Positions 8,172 to 17,030 of a stretch of DNA of 64,000 bases are shown piece by piece. Position numbers and translations under genes: made by a program. The notes beneath the pieces were generated by a model, which was not told the origin of the DNA, ran no database searches, and worked only from the letters and a program-made list of their open reading frames with translations. How positions within the stretch are numbered: the first letter of the stretch is position 1; each line of letters starts with the position of its first letter. The stretch is from Strigamia acuminata (lineage: Eukaryota > Arthropoda > Chilopoda > Geophilomorpha > Linotaeniidae): NCBI GenBank assembly GCA_949358305.1, contig OX442314.1, positions 51,654,581 to 51,718,580 on the forward strand, written 5' to 3'.

Positions 8172-10328
8172 GTGTGGGAGTTACTCCCGGACATCCCCGG
8201 CAGCATCACCAGTCTCGAGCTGCGCAACTTCACCATAGGGACCTTAACGGCCGCTCATTTCACCAGCCTGAGCAACGTGAGAAGACTGACGCTGGAGGAA
8301 ACGCACTTGCAGAAAATCGAGGATGGGACGTTCGTTCACCTGTCTCGGTTGGTGTTTTTGGATTTGAGTAAGAATTCGCTGGAAAACATCAGTCGGAGCA
8401 CGTTCTCGGGGCTGATCGCGCTGCAGTCCCTCGACCTGTCCAACAACCGACTGGCGAACGTGAGCGACGCTTTCGCGGACTTGGAGAACGTCAAGGGATT
8501 GAATTTGCGCGACAACCAGTTGAAGTGCTTGACAGGCGAGACGTTCGTCGGGCTGCAACGAGTGCAGTTCTTGAATCTCGGCTCGAATCGCGTGGTCTCG
8601 ATTGAGATCGACACGTTCCGCCCGCTTTCGCATCTCACGAAACTCATCGTCAGCAACAATTCCTTGTCGAACTTGACCCGCTTGGATTTCTCCAGCGCGC
8701 AACTGTTCGACATCGACATTTCGAACGTTGGACTGCTGCGCATGCCGCAATTGTCGACGGGTACGGTGATCTACCTTTGTTTGAAGAAAAACAACTTGAC
8801 GCGCATCCGAAACGGCGATTTCGACGAGTATCCGCATCTGCAAATCTTCGACTTAAGAGATAATCAAATAACGGAGATAGAGGCGGCCACGCTCGGCAAG
8901 CTTGCGTCGCTGTTTTGGCTGAAGCTCAACGGGAATCTCTTGCCCACGGTTCCGGTCGATTTGCCGCCCGCACTTCAGACGTTGCACATGGAGGAGAATC
9001 GACTGGAAGCGCTCCCGTCCTACGCTTTCCGCGGTCTGGTGAAAATGGAGGAACTTTTCCTGCAGCGGAATAAGATCAAGGAGATGTCCGTTTGTGCTTT
9101 TTGCGATTTGTCGAGCGTGAGCATTTTGGAATTGCAGTCTAATTTGATCGAAAGTGTCCGGGAAGGCGTTTTTGCAAATCTGTCGCAGTTGTTTCGGCTG
9201 GATTTGTCGGAGAACCCGCTGCAAGTGCTGCAGGCGTCGTGCTTCGTCGGTGCAGATTCGCTGCGGCTTTTGCGCTTGTCGAAGGTGAAAACGGTGCCGC
9301 GGTTCGACGAAGGTTTGTTCGAAGCTTTGAAGCGTTTGGATGTGTTGCAGTTGGACGAAAGCCCCGGGATTGCGCAGTTGGTTTTGAATTCGACGCGCGT
9401 ATTGCACTCGCTGCGCAATATCCACGAACTATACGTTATGAGCAACAACATCCAGAGTCTTCGGCAAGACTTTGTGCACTTCTTTCCCGCGCTTCGCGTG
9501 ATCGATTTAACCGGAAATGACTGGCACTGCGATCCAGGTATTCTGTGGATGGCGCAGTGGATTAAGAAAGAGGAAGATCGTTTCTACAACAGTTACGGCA
9601 TCCAATGTAAGACGCCGCGGGAATTTCGGAACAAACTTGTGGTGACTTTAACCGAAGCGGATTTCCCGAGTATCAAAACAAGCACTACACCTGTGCCAGT
9701 TACTACCAGTACAACAACAACACCACCAAGAACTACAACAACAACAACTACTACTAAAACAATTGCAACCCGAAAAACATACCCAACTACATCAAAAGCA
9801 ACGACAACCACTCGTAAAACGGATCCAACGACACCAAAACCTCATAAAACGGATCCAACATCGTCAAAAACTCGTCAAATAACAGCAACAACAAATCGTC
9901 AAACGGATCAAACGAGAACTCGTAGAAGAACAACAACTGCACAAATTGTACGACCAACAACTACAACCACTTTGCTGCCTGTGACAACTGAACCAATCAC
10001 TTTTGAACCCACCACAACACCCGAACTGCAGACAACATTGTCTAAAACTAAAACACCTTCAACCGAAACGACTCTTGCCGCCATTGACGACACGCCGGAC
10101 GACCGACAGTTCCTGATTCTGGTCACTTCGTTGGTAGCGGGGATTTTGTTGGTGGTTGTGGGTTCGGCTTCTGCAATCCTCGTCTACAGGTGCCAACACA
10201 ACGGCTCGTCTGCCGGCGTGTTCAAAAGAGACGGACATATATCTTACTCGCCGCAACGCGACGAAGTGTCCATTGTGACGGCGTCTGAAGGCGCGTTCAG
10301 ACTTAAGACGGCCACTCAGAGTTCTTGA
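8172..10328 (+). CDS. Transmembrane leucine-rich-repeat receptor-like protein, 5' end missing or in another exon
   Basis: Open frame of 718 codons with no ATG or signal peptide at its start. It begins inside what looks like an LRRNT cap (LPDIPGSITSLELRN). About 17 LRRs follow (LxxLxLSxNxL pattern: LVFLDLSKNSL, LQSLDLSNNRL, VKGLNLRDNQL and so on), then an LRRCT cap (GNDWHCDP, residues about 446-492), a Thr/Pro-rich mucin-like stalk (about 500-635), one membrane helix (FLILVTSLVAGILLVVV, about 647-673) and a short cytoplasmic tail ending ATQSS. This is the architecture of type I cell-surface LRR proteins of the chaoptin/LRRC15 kind; the ligand is unknown. The plus-strand frame is closed by TGA at 8145. 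The true start is either a lost exon or an unseen upstream exon. Confidence 0.85.
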   Translation: MWELLPDIPGSITSLELRNFTIGTLTAAHFTSLSNVRRLTLEETHLQKIEDGTFVHLSRLVFLDLSKNSLENISRSTFSGLIALQSLDLSNNRLANVSDAFADLENVKGLNLRDNQLKCLTGETFVGLQRVQFLNLGSNRVVSIEIDTFRPLSHLTKLIVSNNSLSNLTRLDFSSAQLFDIDISNVGLLRMPQLSTGTVIYLCLKKNNLTRIRNGDFDEYPHLQIFDLRDNQITEIEAATLGKLASLFWLKLNGNLLPTVPVDLPPALQTLHMEENRLEALPSYAFRGLVKMEELFLQRNKIKEMSVCAFCDLSSVSILELQSNLIESVREGVFANLSQLFRLDLSENPLQVLQASCFVGADSLRLLRLSKVKTVPRFDEGLFEALKRLDVLQLDESPGIAQLVLNSTRVLHSLRNIHELYVMSNNIQSLRQDFVHFFPALRVIDLTGNDWHCDPGILWMAQWIKKEEDRFYNSYGIQCKTPREFRNKLVVTLTEADFPSIKTSTTPVPVTTSTTTTPPRTTTTTTTTKTIATRKTYPTTSKATTTTRKTDPTTPKPHKTDPTSSKTRQITATTNRQTDQTRTRRRTTTAQIVRPTTTTTLLPVTTEPITFEPTTTPELQTTLSKTKTPSTETTLAAIDDTPDDRQFLILVTSLVAGILLVVVGSASAILVYRCQHNGSSAGVFKRDGHISYSPQRDEVSIVTASEGAFRLKTATQSS

Positions 10329-10435
10329 TTCTGGTCACCTCGTTGCTTGCGGGAATCTTGTTGGTGGTCGTGGGTTCGGCTACTGCAATCCTCGTCTACA
10401 GGTGCTTTCATGTCCGCTATCCGCTCCTCTATTGA
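10318..10435 (+). other. Duplicated transmembrane segment with a different tail
   Basis: Right after the LRR stop codon, 10322-10435 repeats the membrane-helix coding sequence in another frame (FLILVTSLLAGILL..., then YRCFHVRYPLLY and TGA). It lies 212 bp downstream of the first copy, not a multiple of three. It could be an alternative last exon or a dead tandem duplicate; the same arrangement is preserved in copy B (25220-25330). AATAAA occurs at 10465-10470. Confidence 0.6.
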
Positions 10436-10806
10436 CATTTGTAACAATACTAACTTTGTAAACAATAAACTTGCTATTTACTATTGTAAACAATGTCTTG
10501 GTTGTCAGGGAACAAACCTGATAACCAGGGCTTGAATAAATCAGTCGTGACTCAAAATCGTTCGAGTTATATCTCTTTTGTTGATCTTTCGTTTTACACA
10601 TAATTTTAGTTGAAATATATTAATTTCACCACATTTTAATCGGAATTTTGTATTGAAAATAAAAGGAAATAAAGTCACATTTTGTTTCGTTTTTTTTCAG
10701 CACGTATAATTATGTCGTTGATTAATTCACTTCCGTTGAACTCGTTAATTGTCTAGCTGCATTACCAAACGATTTTTATTGCACTTTTGGCTCTTATTGA
10801 ACAAAA
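10436..10806. other. Intergenic, no gene seen
   Basis: AT-rich sequence with polyadenylation-like AATAAA motifs (10465, about 10536 and later). The part up to about 10540 belongs to the duplicated block found again to about 25445. Confidence 0.5.
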
Positions 10807-12999
10807 ATGCTTAAAAGTACAATGGTGCTTATTTCGTCTTGTTTTGTCTTTTTAGTTTGTTTTTACTTCAAATTTTTACATCAGGATAATAAACGTAATG
10901 TCAATGCAAGTAATGGTTATGATTATGATTACGGTGATTACGGTTGTGCATTTAATAAGGCCAATTTAACATTAAATAGGAAAAAGTGCAAGTTTTTGCG
11001 TGCTTGTGTCCAGTTTCTAGGGCTGAACATTTCCAAGCAAGGAATCACGCCCGTAGACTCAAAGTTGGCTCCACTCCGCAACGCCATGCAGCCCACCGAC
11101 GTGCTGTCATTGAAGTCGTTCCTGGGGCTCATAAACTATTATGGTAAATTTATTCATAATTTATCCACTTTACTAGAGCCGCTTTACCGCCTGACGCGTG
11201 ACGACACTCCGTGGACGTGGGGATCAGAACAGCACAAGGCTTGGACGAAGGTCAAGGCTGCAGTGACTGTCGATTCAGCGTTGGCTCATTACAACGCCAA
11301 AAAACAACTCTATCTGACCGTTGACGCCTCGCCCGTTGGTGTGGGCGCCTTTATTTCTCACGTAGAAAAAGGAATCCATCGTCCGATTGCCTTTGCCAGC
11401 TCCCTCTTGTCCAGCGCGCAGAAAAATTATGCGCAAATCGACCGCGAAGGTCTTGCGATCGTTTATGGCGTTCGTCGATTCCATCATTACCTGTTTGGAA
11501 GAAAATTTATTTTGCGAACTGACCATAAACCGCTGGTGGCCATTTTCGGAGAAAAGAAAGGATGTAATCAAATTGTCGCCGCTCGCCTGCACCGGTGGGC
11601 AATATTCCTAAGCGCCTACGATTATGCTATCGAGCATGTGCCCGCTGTCGACAATCAAATTGCAGACGGATTGTCTCGCAATCCTCAACCCGTGGTCGAC
11701 GGTCGAGAAGACCTCGATATGCACGTTAACGAAATATTTTCCGTTTCTCTTTCTCAGTTTCCGGTATCACAGGCAGCTTTACGTGAAGCATACGACGCAG
11801 ACGCCCAATTGCAGGCAGTTCTGCAGTGCATCCGAGACGAATGGAAATCAAAGACACCTGACTTAATAAATTTTTATAAGCACAGGTCCGCCTTTTCCAC
11901 ACATGGACCATTCGTGTTCTTGTCTGAGCGTTTGGTCGTGCCAGAGCAGCTTCGCCGTGCAGTCCTAACCGAGTTACACGCAGGACATTTCGGAATAGTC
12001 CGTATGAAGTCACTTGCTCGCGTGACAGTTTGGTGGCCGTCAATCGACCGTTCACGCGTTCACCTCGATTTCGCCGGCCCCTTTCATGGCAAAATGTTCC
12101 TGCTGGCAGTGGATGCGCGGACTAAGTGGTGCGAAGTCCGAGCGATGACCACCACCACTTCCAAAGCGACGATTGATGTCCTCAAGTGTTGGTTTAAACG
12201 CCACGGTTTGCCCATCCACATCCACTCCGATAACGGGCCGCAATTTACTTCGGCGGAATTTGTTGACTTCTTGTCACGGAACGGCATCCGACACACTCGT
12301 TCACCGCCTTTCCACCCAGCCACCAACGGAGCTGTGGAAGGCTTCGTGAAGACCTTCAAAACTCAAGTCGGAAAGTTTTTAAATTTGAATTTGAACATTT
12401 TAGAAGCCGTTGACCAATTTTTAATTGCCTATCGCTAGACGTCGCATGTTTCAACACGGACTACGCCGTCCGAGGCATTCCTACAACGAACTGTACGAAC
12501 TAGATTGCACTTGCTGAACCCGCGCTTAATGCCGGAACCAGCAACTGTAGAAACGCGACGTTCCTTCGAGCCTGGGGAATTGGTGTTTGCGCGCGACTAT
12601 TTGCACGCTTCAAGATGGGTTCCTGGCATAATTTCGCGAAAAACATCGTCCACTACGTACGATGTGGCCGTCGGAAACACCATAATTTGGAGCCGACATG
12701 CGGACCAGCTCCGGAAACGCCAGACCTTGCATGCTCAAACTCCGGGGGGGGGGGGGGGAGGGAATCGCGGACGTTTTCCTTTGCTGATTGATGACTCAAA
12801 CCCGAGGGACACACAGCTCGTGACACAACCGCCGGTTTTGGACGCTCCTCCCAATTCTCCCGATCCCCTAAATGTTCGTGACGCAACCCCGGCTCCTACA
12901 CCGCTTCCTGTTCCCACCCATACTCCTGTTGTGCCGTATCGCCGCCCTCAGCGCACGCGTAACCCGACACAATTTTATGGATTCGACACTAGAGATTAA
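10807..12999 (+). pseudogene. Element C pol remnant, 5'-truncated, with one in-frame stop
   Basis: Gypsy pol fragment: end of reverse transcriptase (NLTLNRKKCKFL, VQFLGLNIS), RNase H (LTVDASPVGVGAF, LRTDHKPLV) and integrase (HLDFAGPF, HSDNGPQFTS, NGAVEGFV), then a C-terminal region to TAA at 12999. A TAG at 12436-12438 interrupts an otherwise continuous frame. The HHCC domain is internally deleted in frame (WWPSIDRS runs straight into RVHLDFAG), and the RT active site is absent. The first 47 codons are unrelated: a hydrophobic signal-anchor-like stretch fused in frame. A 15-base G run begins at 12744. Not functional as a retroelement. Confidence 0.85.
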
Positions 13000-13254
13000 G
13001 TGTACTTGTTTTTATGTATTAATTGATTTGGTTCATTGTCATGATTTAGTTTTATTATCTTTTGAATCTGATTAATGTGCCATTAATGGGGAATGATGCT
13101 GTGTTCGGACTTCACTGCATGTTTTGTGTAGTGACGTTATCTTTGCCTCAGGCGCTGTACCCCCAGCGCCACCTTGTAGCTTGACCCCGAATAAACCTCA
13201 CTTGTTAGTTCTTAGCCTAATATGACTAACCTTTCATTTCAACCATCCTCAACA
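10950..13254 (+). mobile_element. Element C: 5'-truncated gypsy element with 3' LTR
   Basis: Runs from the point where RT homology begins (about 10950) through pol to a short 3' LTR. There is no 5' LTR, gag or protease. Confidence 0.75.
13094..13254 (+). repeat. Element C 3' LTR (about 160 bp)
   Basis: Preceded by a purine-rich tract (AATGGGGAA), starts TGATGCTG, contains CGAATAAACC as a polyadenylation signal and ends CTCAACA. Like element A it is very short and carries a GCGCTG...CAGCGCC segment. Boundaries are inferred because the 5' LTR is gone. Confidence 0.6.
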
Positions 13255-13679
13255 TAAATTATAATTAGTAAGATATATACTAATTTCACTATTATGTCTA
13301 TTTGTGTGTGTATGTTTGGAGGCCTCTGCTGTTTTTTTAAAAAAAGAAATTTTGGATCAAGGAAAAAAAAGACTGACAAATTTGAAACTGCTTGTGCATG
13401 CATGTGTGTGTATGTGTGCGTGCAAAAGGTACAACTGTGCCCATGATGTAATTTTTTTTTACCATGAAGACTTTTGGCATTGAGAATCTACTCATGTAGC
13501 CATCTTTCAAATGGTGCTGATAACTTTTTGATCTTAACTACATTTTTTTTTATTTGGTAAAAACGATTTGTCATTTGGCAAATTTTTAGTATGGATTCAA
13601 ATTTCGCAGGGATACAGCATAAAAGCCTTTTTCAAAAACTTAGTTTTTTTGGTTTACTTGTTATATTCAAAAATTGTTA
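13255..13679. other. AT-rich spacer
   Basis: No ORF. Contains a TGTG/TGCATG-rich simple stretch at 13395-13430 and A/T runs. Part may be the flank of the adjacent hAT remnant. Confidence 0.4.
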
Positions 13680-14345
13680 GGAAATGAAAAAATTCTTGAC
13701 TTGCAATATCTTTTTCAAAGATATCCAGCTTGCGAAGAAAAGCAGACACACTTTGTATCAGATCACATATTAATTTTCAATTTTCTTGTAATTCAGTGTT
13801 GAGCAAATTCAAATATTTCAGAATGTCTTTCAGGAAAGCCACAGCTAGCATATTGCGCTCATTTGTTATGAACTCCAAGTGATTTCTTGCTTGCTGCGTA
13901 TCCAAGTTTTGCAAGAAGAAGGTTACTTGTACTTTTATTTGCCAGAAACGTTCAATTGATGTGTTGCAGTAAGTCAGAATACGCCGAATCACATTCTGAA
14001 AGAAACTCCTTGAACTGTCTGTGCTGAAGAGCAGAACGAGACCTCATAAAATTGATCAACTTGACCAAGCTGTCCATTACTTCTTTCAGAGTAGCATTAA
14101 GTTTTCCACAAAGGACTGTCTGGTGAAACATGCACTGATAAGATATTAGGCCTGAATTCTTATCCCTGATTCTCTTTACTAATCCCATCATCGCTAATCA
14201 TCGCTGGGGCCCCGTCAGTTGAAAGGGACACCATTTTATCATAACTAATGTTTGATTTTGTTATGAATTCATCAGAAGTCTTGAATAAATCTTCTCCACG
14301 AGTCTTACCTTTAAACGGCAATATTGCTAGCAATTCTTCCCAATG
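13680..14345 (-). pseudogene. hAT-type transposase remnant (GTF2IRD2/SCAND3-like)
   Basis: On minus, two frames together give a recognisable stretch: LLAILPFKGKTRGEDLF, SYDKMVSLSTDGAPAM, VKRIRDKNSGLISYQC, MFHQTVLCGKL, MDSLVKLINFMRSR, HRQFKEFL. These are motifs of the hAT transposase family from which GTF2IRD2 and SCAND3-like proteins derive. A short duplication near 14190-14205 shifts the frame and stops interrupt it. No BED finger or terminal inverted repeats were found. Decayed. Confidence 0.75.
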
Positions 14346-14671
14346 CAGCCTGCAAATTTTTGCCTAATTTGTGAAATATTTGCAGGGATGTGTGGGGAAT
14401 AAATTTGCAGAAATATTCTTGAATTTATCGAAAATCTGTACGAAAACTACATTTTTTGATTAAACACAACGGGTAGAAGTGTTCATTAATTAAGCAAATA
14501 CTTAAAGTATGTATTTCTGTAAAAAAATTAGTGAAATAAATGAAATTTATTATATTATACAATATTTTATTTTTTAATAGTGACATCCAGAACCTGTCGA
14601 AAACTGCTAAAATCTTAAGGTTTGCAATGACGATTCCGAATTTCTGAATACTTTATGGAAATGGCGCACGA
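14346..14671. other. AT-rich spacer, nothing seen
   Basis: No coding potential or clear repeat. Confidence 0.5.
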
Positions 14672-14697
14672 GAGAAAGGCAATGAGTGGACGTCCGG

Positions 14698-15297
14698 TTA
14701 CAAGGAATCACGCAGGTCCATAAAACTTCCCCAAGATTTTAGGGCGCGGACGTAATTATCCAATGGGACGCACGTGTTAGCCTTTGCTTCGATGACATCG
14801 GGTTGTTCAGCCAAACCGCTGGCTACTTTCGCAGATGCTCGCGATTCGGAAGCCAATACTACATCGCGAATATCTCTTCCTATCCTCCACTTCTCGGGCC
14901 ATGATGTCTTCGAACAACTTTGATCGATCTTTACCACCGACTTGACGACACCGAGTTGGTCGGTTACTGCCGTCAACACCATATCGCGAATATCTCTCCC
15001 GATTGTTCAAGACTTAGCCTCCGCCAAACCATTTTTCATTTTTGTCGGTACTCGCGATTCGGGAGTGAATACCGAATCGCGAATATCTTCTCCGATTGTC
15101 CATTCTTTGGGCCACGCTGTCAGGAGGGTTTGCTCCAACTTTGAAACGGCTGTAAAGCGGCCGGCGGACTGTTGTCGTAGACAGCCGCGTCTCTTCGCTC
15201 CAACCACCGCTCTGCAAGTCGGCGAAATATCGGCAGCTGCCACCGGCCGCTGCAACTGTTGACCGAGACAACCGCGGGTCTGTTTGATGCTTGCCAT
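14698..15297 (-). CDS. Small repeat protein with three IGxDIRD motifs and one in-frame UGA
   Basis: ATG at 15297 (MASIKQTRGC), TATA box at 15381-15390 on minus, and one continuous frame to TAA (14700-14698) broken only by TGA at 15009-15007. The protein has three imperfect repeats: WTIGEDIRDSV, TIGRDIRDMV and WRIGRDIRDVV, the first and third followed by a KxxxGLAE block. I do not recognise the family. With the UGA the products would be a 96-residue N-terminal part and a separate C-terminal part. The UGA may be a nonsense mutation, which would make this a pseudogene, or may be read through. The C-terminal portion is duplicated at 7555-7697. Confidence 0.5.
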
Positions 15298-15380
15298 TTC
15301 TATTGTATTGTATGAGGGGAAGTGAGAATTAATTAATTAATCTGTATTCTGGATGAATTGATTGTTGTCAGCTGTTGTTT

Positions 15381-15390
15381 TCTTTATATA
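15381..15390 (-). promoter_or_regulatory. TATA box for the small repeat gene
   Basis: TATATAAAGA on minus, 85 bp upstream of the ATG at 15297 and conserved in the duplicate at 7737-7746. Confidence 0.55.
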
Positions 15391-15820
15391 AGCTAAACGT
15401 CGATCACGTAGCATATTCGGGCCGTTTTGGTAACGTTAATTAAACGTTTCATGCAAGCGTCTTTCAAGGAAGTCAAACCATGAAAAATCACGTTTCTATA
15501 GTTTAATCACTCTAAATACCGGCATTTGTAATTTTTTTTACAGTGCACGACTGTATACACATCTGGTTTTAATTTAATAGAGTGAAAAAACTTGAAGTCT
15601 TACACTTGTAGTTTTGCACTGATGGCTTCGCTGCGATGCACATGCAATTGGGAAACAAACCTAACCTAACCTAAACAAGGGAAAATGTATGTGAAATCAA
15701 ATTATTTTACACACATCTAATTAGAAAAATGTAAATTTTATTATAAAAACATGCTAAAATCGCGAATTTGTGCTTGAATTTCCGTGCTTGTTTGTGGTCG
15801 ATGTCGTATAAATAAAAAAA

Positions 15821-16917
15821 TGTTACATAACCTTTTATCAATTATTTTAAAGAGATTAGAGAAATTTTTTATTTCTCTTCCTATGACCTTTAAAATAAAA
15901 TTGACATTATTTCCTGTTCTATTATTAAATTAAACTATAATATTAATTAATTATTGTGGTGATCTCAAAATATTTCACCAACTTAGAAGATAAAATTAAT
16001 TGTCTTCTAATTAATTTGACTGTGGCACACGCCAAGTCAGATCATGTGACCGAGGGGAGAAATCCTCTCTAGGCACATATCACCCCAGGTTGTCCGGGGT
16101 GAAAACGGTTATTAGCCGTTATGGTGCAATATGGTGTAATAACCACTAGTTGCACCCATTTGAGCTAAGTGCGCAGGTTTTCTGCGCAATATTGAAGCGT
16201 GCTGGGCTCGCGCCTTGGCTCAAATCGGGACTCTTGAAAAAATACACAAACCACAAACATCACTGCTTTTCTGCTCCTGACAAAAAGTATTGATAGTGGA
16301 CCGTGTATCCCAAGTTTCACCAGCTTGCTTTGTAAAACGTACAAAGCCAGCTATCCTGCTTGAATTAGCCAAAGCTAATTCCAGCAATCGAATCGAGAAG
16401 TAGAAGTTTCCCGAAGTGACGTGAACCATCGCCGTCGCAGCAGCGCGAACTGTTGCCACCGCCATCGAACGCCAGTCGGACGCCCGTGACCGTGAACCAC
16501 CGCCAGCGAGCCGTCGTACGAGTTACGGAAGAGACCCACGAGAACCATCGTCTTCGACCATCGTTCGTGAGTTTGCAGAACGAAGACAATTTGCCTTCGC
16601 CTAACAACTGTGTGTTGTTTAAGCGCCATTTTAGCGCTTTGTAGCTTGCAACAGTCGTTGCAAGCCCTTCCATTGTTCCCGCTCATTTATTCTTGCGACT
16701 TGTCGCATTCTGTGATATTTCCATCGTTTTTAATATATATTGTAATTTAAAGAATAAATATTTGTGTGATTTTTATTACCATATTAAATTGTGCCTTTAT
16801 TTCCCTAAACTTAACCCTAGACAAGTTTCGGCCGCGATATAAGTCTTGTAAAGCATTCACCTGCGGTTTCTGCTTAATTTATTAGAAATTAAGTGGATAA
16901 AAACCCGGATCGCAGCA
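15821..16917 (+). repeat. Element B 5' LTR (probable)
   Basis: Placed from TGTTACATAA, just after the end of duplicated host sequence, to CGCAGCA, two bases before the primer site. It carries AATAAA near 16752. Because the partner LTR is missing, the left boundary is inferred. Confidence 0.6.
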
Positions 16918-16919
16918 CG

Positions 16920-16937
16920 TGGGGGCCCGTCCGGGAT
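16920..16937 (+). other. Element B primer binding site, tRNA-Pro-like
   Basis: TGGGGGCCCGTCCGGGAT differs at one position from the well-known tRNA-Pro site TGGGGGCTCGTCCGGGAT of murine leukaemia virus. Position between LTR and gag is as expected. Confidence 0.75.
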
Positions 16938-17030
16938 AGTCATTGTATAAATTTTGATAGATTAAAATTTACCCGCCATTTTTATCTTGCTTATCTTTCT
17001 TCTCTATCCTTTCTAAATCCTCATTGAAAA

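Larger units (their letters stand above)
14672..15817. repeat. Segmental duplication, copy B (promoter region and small gene)
   Basis: Counterpart of 7538-8160 that retains about 500 bp missing there. Ends at GTCGTATAAATA, after which element B starts. Confidence 0.9.

Noticed and set aside
8244-9451. Minus-strand ORFs (135-199 codons) opposite the LRR gene
   Set aside because: Antisense shadows of GC-rich LRR coding sequence.
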